In this document: one piece after another, positions 62,453-64,000 of the stretch
How positions within the stretch are numbered: position 1 is the stretch's first letter
Layout: every line of letters begins with the position of its first letter
From: Marinicella rhabdoformis
GTDB lineage: Bacteria; Pseudomonadota; Gammaproteobacteria; Xanthomonadales; Marinicellaceae
Assembly (NCBI RefSeq): GCF_009671245.1
Contig: NZ_VTFS01000002.1
Span: 1 to 64,000 of the forward strand
Length of the DNA: 64,000 nt
Direction of reading: 5' to 3'
Program-made: the position numbers and the translations under genes
The notes under the pieces: model-generated
What the model was told of the DNA's origin: nothing
What the model saw: the letters and a program-made list of their open reading frames with translations, nothing else
Databases searched by the model: none

Positions 62453-64000
62453 TTATTCAATAGGTACTATTTTTTTGGCTATAAAATCACTGCCCCAAAA
62501 AGCAGTCATGCTTTCGACAACCCCTTTGTCAGTGGTGTTAAAAGTAAACCTGATGTGTGAGTCACCCTTGAGGTAAAAATGATTATTTTCCACTGCCACC
62601 ATTTCTCTTTTCTCTGATTTTGGAGCCATCAGGTACAAAATTCCATTTTCTATAATGACTTCAAAAATAAAGTCAGGGCGTAGTTCATAAAATCCAATGT
62701 ATGTTGTTAATAGATTTTCAGGCAAATGTATGGCTGTTAGCTTGGGTAATGGCTTGTCAGTTTTGTCCCAAGTTTCATCTGGATAAATGCTTTTTAAAGT
62801 GACTGAATCTATTGTTCCTGAATTATTTCTGTTAAAGATTAATGAGTTGATGCCTGTTGCAAAAATAAAGTGATCCTTTGCAACAGCGAAAATTTCTTGT
62901 TTTTGAGTGCCTAAAGTAGAATAAAGTTTACCTTCCTCTGATGTGATTTGCCTTTCACTGCTGTCGTTACCACCCCTTAAATAGACGGCTGGGTACTCAG
63001 ACATGGCCTGTTCACTTAAAGTGGTTTTTGTATTTTGATAAGGTTTGTTAATGGCCATGGCAGCGATTTTATAGGTTGTGTCATATGGCAGTTTGCATCC
63101 GCCACAATTGACAAGAAGTGCCACAAAAACATTTTCATTAGGTAAAAACCGTGATTCAGAAAAAAATCCGTCGATGCCGCCGTCATGGAAAATCATGGGT
63201 TCGCCTTGAATATTTCCTATAAACCAACCGTAACCATAGTTTAGCTCTGTGCCATCATTTAGCTTGCCTCTTTTATGTGCCAAGTCTCTGCTTTTTTTAC
63301 TGATGATTTTGTCATTCATTACAGCTTGATTCCAGATATATAGGTCGTCAACAGAAGATCGCATGGCACCGGCAGCATAGGGTTGTGTCATGCTGATGTA
63401 GTCTGCATTGATAATTGCATTTTCCTCATTGAATTCATAACCTGCTGTTCTGTTTTTTATGATTTTTGTAGCAGAGTTATAAAAAGAATCGTGCATATTG
63501 AGTGGTTGAAAAATGTTGTTATTTATATAGCTCTCATAACTTTGACCAGAAACTTGTTCAATAATATAGCCAAGAATAAAGTAACCGGAGTTGTTGTATC
63601 GGTACTGGTCGCCCGGTGAAAAATTCATGGGTTGATCCATAAAAATTTCGATCATCTCTTTTGGTGCCAAATCCCTCTGTTTGAACGCCTTATCTCTGAC
63701 CTCTAATTCTGTGTAACTTTTGATGCCAGATGTGTGACTCAATAAATGTTTGATGGTAATTTTGTGGCCATGGGTTGGGTAATCTTTGATGTATTTGCTG
63801 ATGTTATCATCTAATTTTAATTTACCTTCTTCTGCTAGTTTTAAGATAGCGACCGCAGTGAACTGCTTCGTAATAGAGCCAATACGGAAGGTGTGTTCAG
63901 GAGTCATTTTGACGCCCAGCTCGATATTAGCCATACCAAAGGCTTTTCTGTAAATGGTTTTACCGTCTTTAACGACCAATGCCACAGCACCGGGGCCATT
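62453..64000 (-). CDS. Serine hydrolase of the beta-lactamase class C/PBP4 family, N-terminus outside the window
   Basis: The coding frame runs off the right edge of the window, so the N-terminus (expected signal peptide) is missing. The frame has no stop up to 64000 and its upstream part reads NGPGAVALVVKDG, as in the family. The nucleophile serine is in RIGSITKQFTAVAI (SxxK), followed by the YNNSGY motif (YxN) and a HDGGIDGF (HxG-like). The C-terminal third resembles a DUF3471-type extra domain. Members act as peptidases, esterases or beta-lactamases; the substrate is unknown. The annotated M at 63985 is an internal GTG. Confidence 0.88.
   Translation of the reverse strand, partial: NGPGAVALVVKDGKTIYRKAFGMANIELGVKMTPEHTFRIGSITKQFTAVAILKLAEEGKLKLDDNISKYIKDYPTHGHKITIKHLLSHTSGIKSYTELEVRDKAFKQRDLAPKEMIEIFMDQPMNFSPGDQYRYNNSGYFILGYIIEQVSGQSYESYINNNIFQPLNMHDSFYNSATKIIKNRTAGYEFNEENAIINADYISMTQPYAAGAMRSSVDDLYIWNQAVMNDKIISKKSRDLAHKRGKLNDGTELNYGYGWFIGNIQGEPMIFHDGGIDGFFSESRFLPNENVFVALLVNCGGCKLPYDTTYKIAAMAINKPYQNTKTTLSEQAMSEYPAVYLRGGNDSSERQITSEEGKLYSTLGTQKQEIFAVAKDHFIFATGINSLIFNRNNSGTIDSVTLKSIYPDETWDKTDKPLPKLTAIHLPENLLTTYIGFYELRPDFIFEVIIENGILYLMAPKSEKREMVAVENNHFYLKGDSHIRFTFNTTDKGVVESMTAFWGSDFIAKKIVPIE

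Overview
The window looks like chromosomal DNA of a moderately AT-rich (judged by eye) gammaproteobacterium. The evidence is a set of conserved gammaproteobacterial gene orders: exbB-exbD-msbA-lpxK-kdsB, ndk-rlmN-pilF-rodZ-hisS, dedD-cvpA-purF, two ubiH-family genes, zapA followed by 6S RNA and fthC, rplM-rpsI, tyrS next to an M23 peptidase and anmK, and recC-recB-recD. Lipid-storage-type enzymes and a secreted FG-GAP propeller ending in a DGFE-like motif would fit a marine, Marinicella/Lysobacterales-like bacterium. That placement is a guess from memory of such genomes, not something the sequence proves.

Layout. 1-160: the end of a 5S rRNA gene and its terminator. 361-4919 (minus): a lipid A/KDO export operon with ExbB/ExbD. 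5067-8014: a two-domain fatty acyl-CoA reductase, divergent from an acyl-CoA-binding protein and a TetR regulator. 8127-13185: an ArsR repressor of the dithiol (BigR/SqrR) type facing an RND/MMPL exporter, a LolA-like periplasmic protein and an outer-membrane barrel. 13399-16666: a secreted seven-repeat FG-GAP protein and a DUF885 metallopeptidase. 17079-23598 (minus): a TetR-fadE-fadN-fadA beta-oxidation operon. 23937-46747: mostly housekeeping genes (nucleotide, RNA-modification, ubiquinone, cell-division, ribosomal and peptidoglycan functions) plus 6S RNA. 46829-56282: RecCBD. 56283-57840: a small accessory island of REP palindromes, a copy of the recD 3' end, an orphan addiction-module-type protein coupled to a 47-residue membrane peptide, and a REP-associated tyrosine transposase (RAYT). 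57840-64000: VOC protein, proC, a CPBP-like membrane protein, an M24 peptidase, small secreted and membrane proteins, a lipocalin and a serine hydrolase cut by the window edge.

How the genes work together. The first 23 kb are rich in acyl-chain metabolism. The reductase would make fatty alcohol from acyl-CoA, the acyl-CoA-binding protein would carry the substrate, and the Fad operon would degrade acyl-CoA. A TetR-type regulator accompanies each side. The MMPL/LolA-like/barrel trio forms a plausible envelope-spanning export unit. Its promoter carries a near-perfect palindrome between the -35 and -10 elements, a likely site for the adjacent ArsR repressor.

The most unusual locus is the REP/RAYT island behind recD. 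Two almost identical 57-bp direct repeats bracket a recD-tail remnant and a translationally coupled pair, an antitoxin-like protein plus a hydrophobic microprotein. The RAYT gene follows directly, with inverted REP copies on its far side. No CRISPR array, prophage, integrase or complete insertion sequence was seen.
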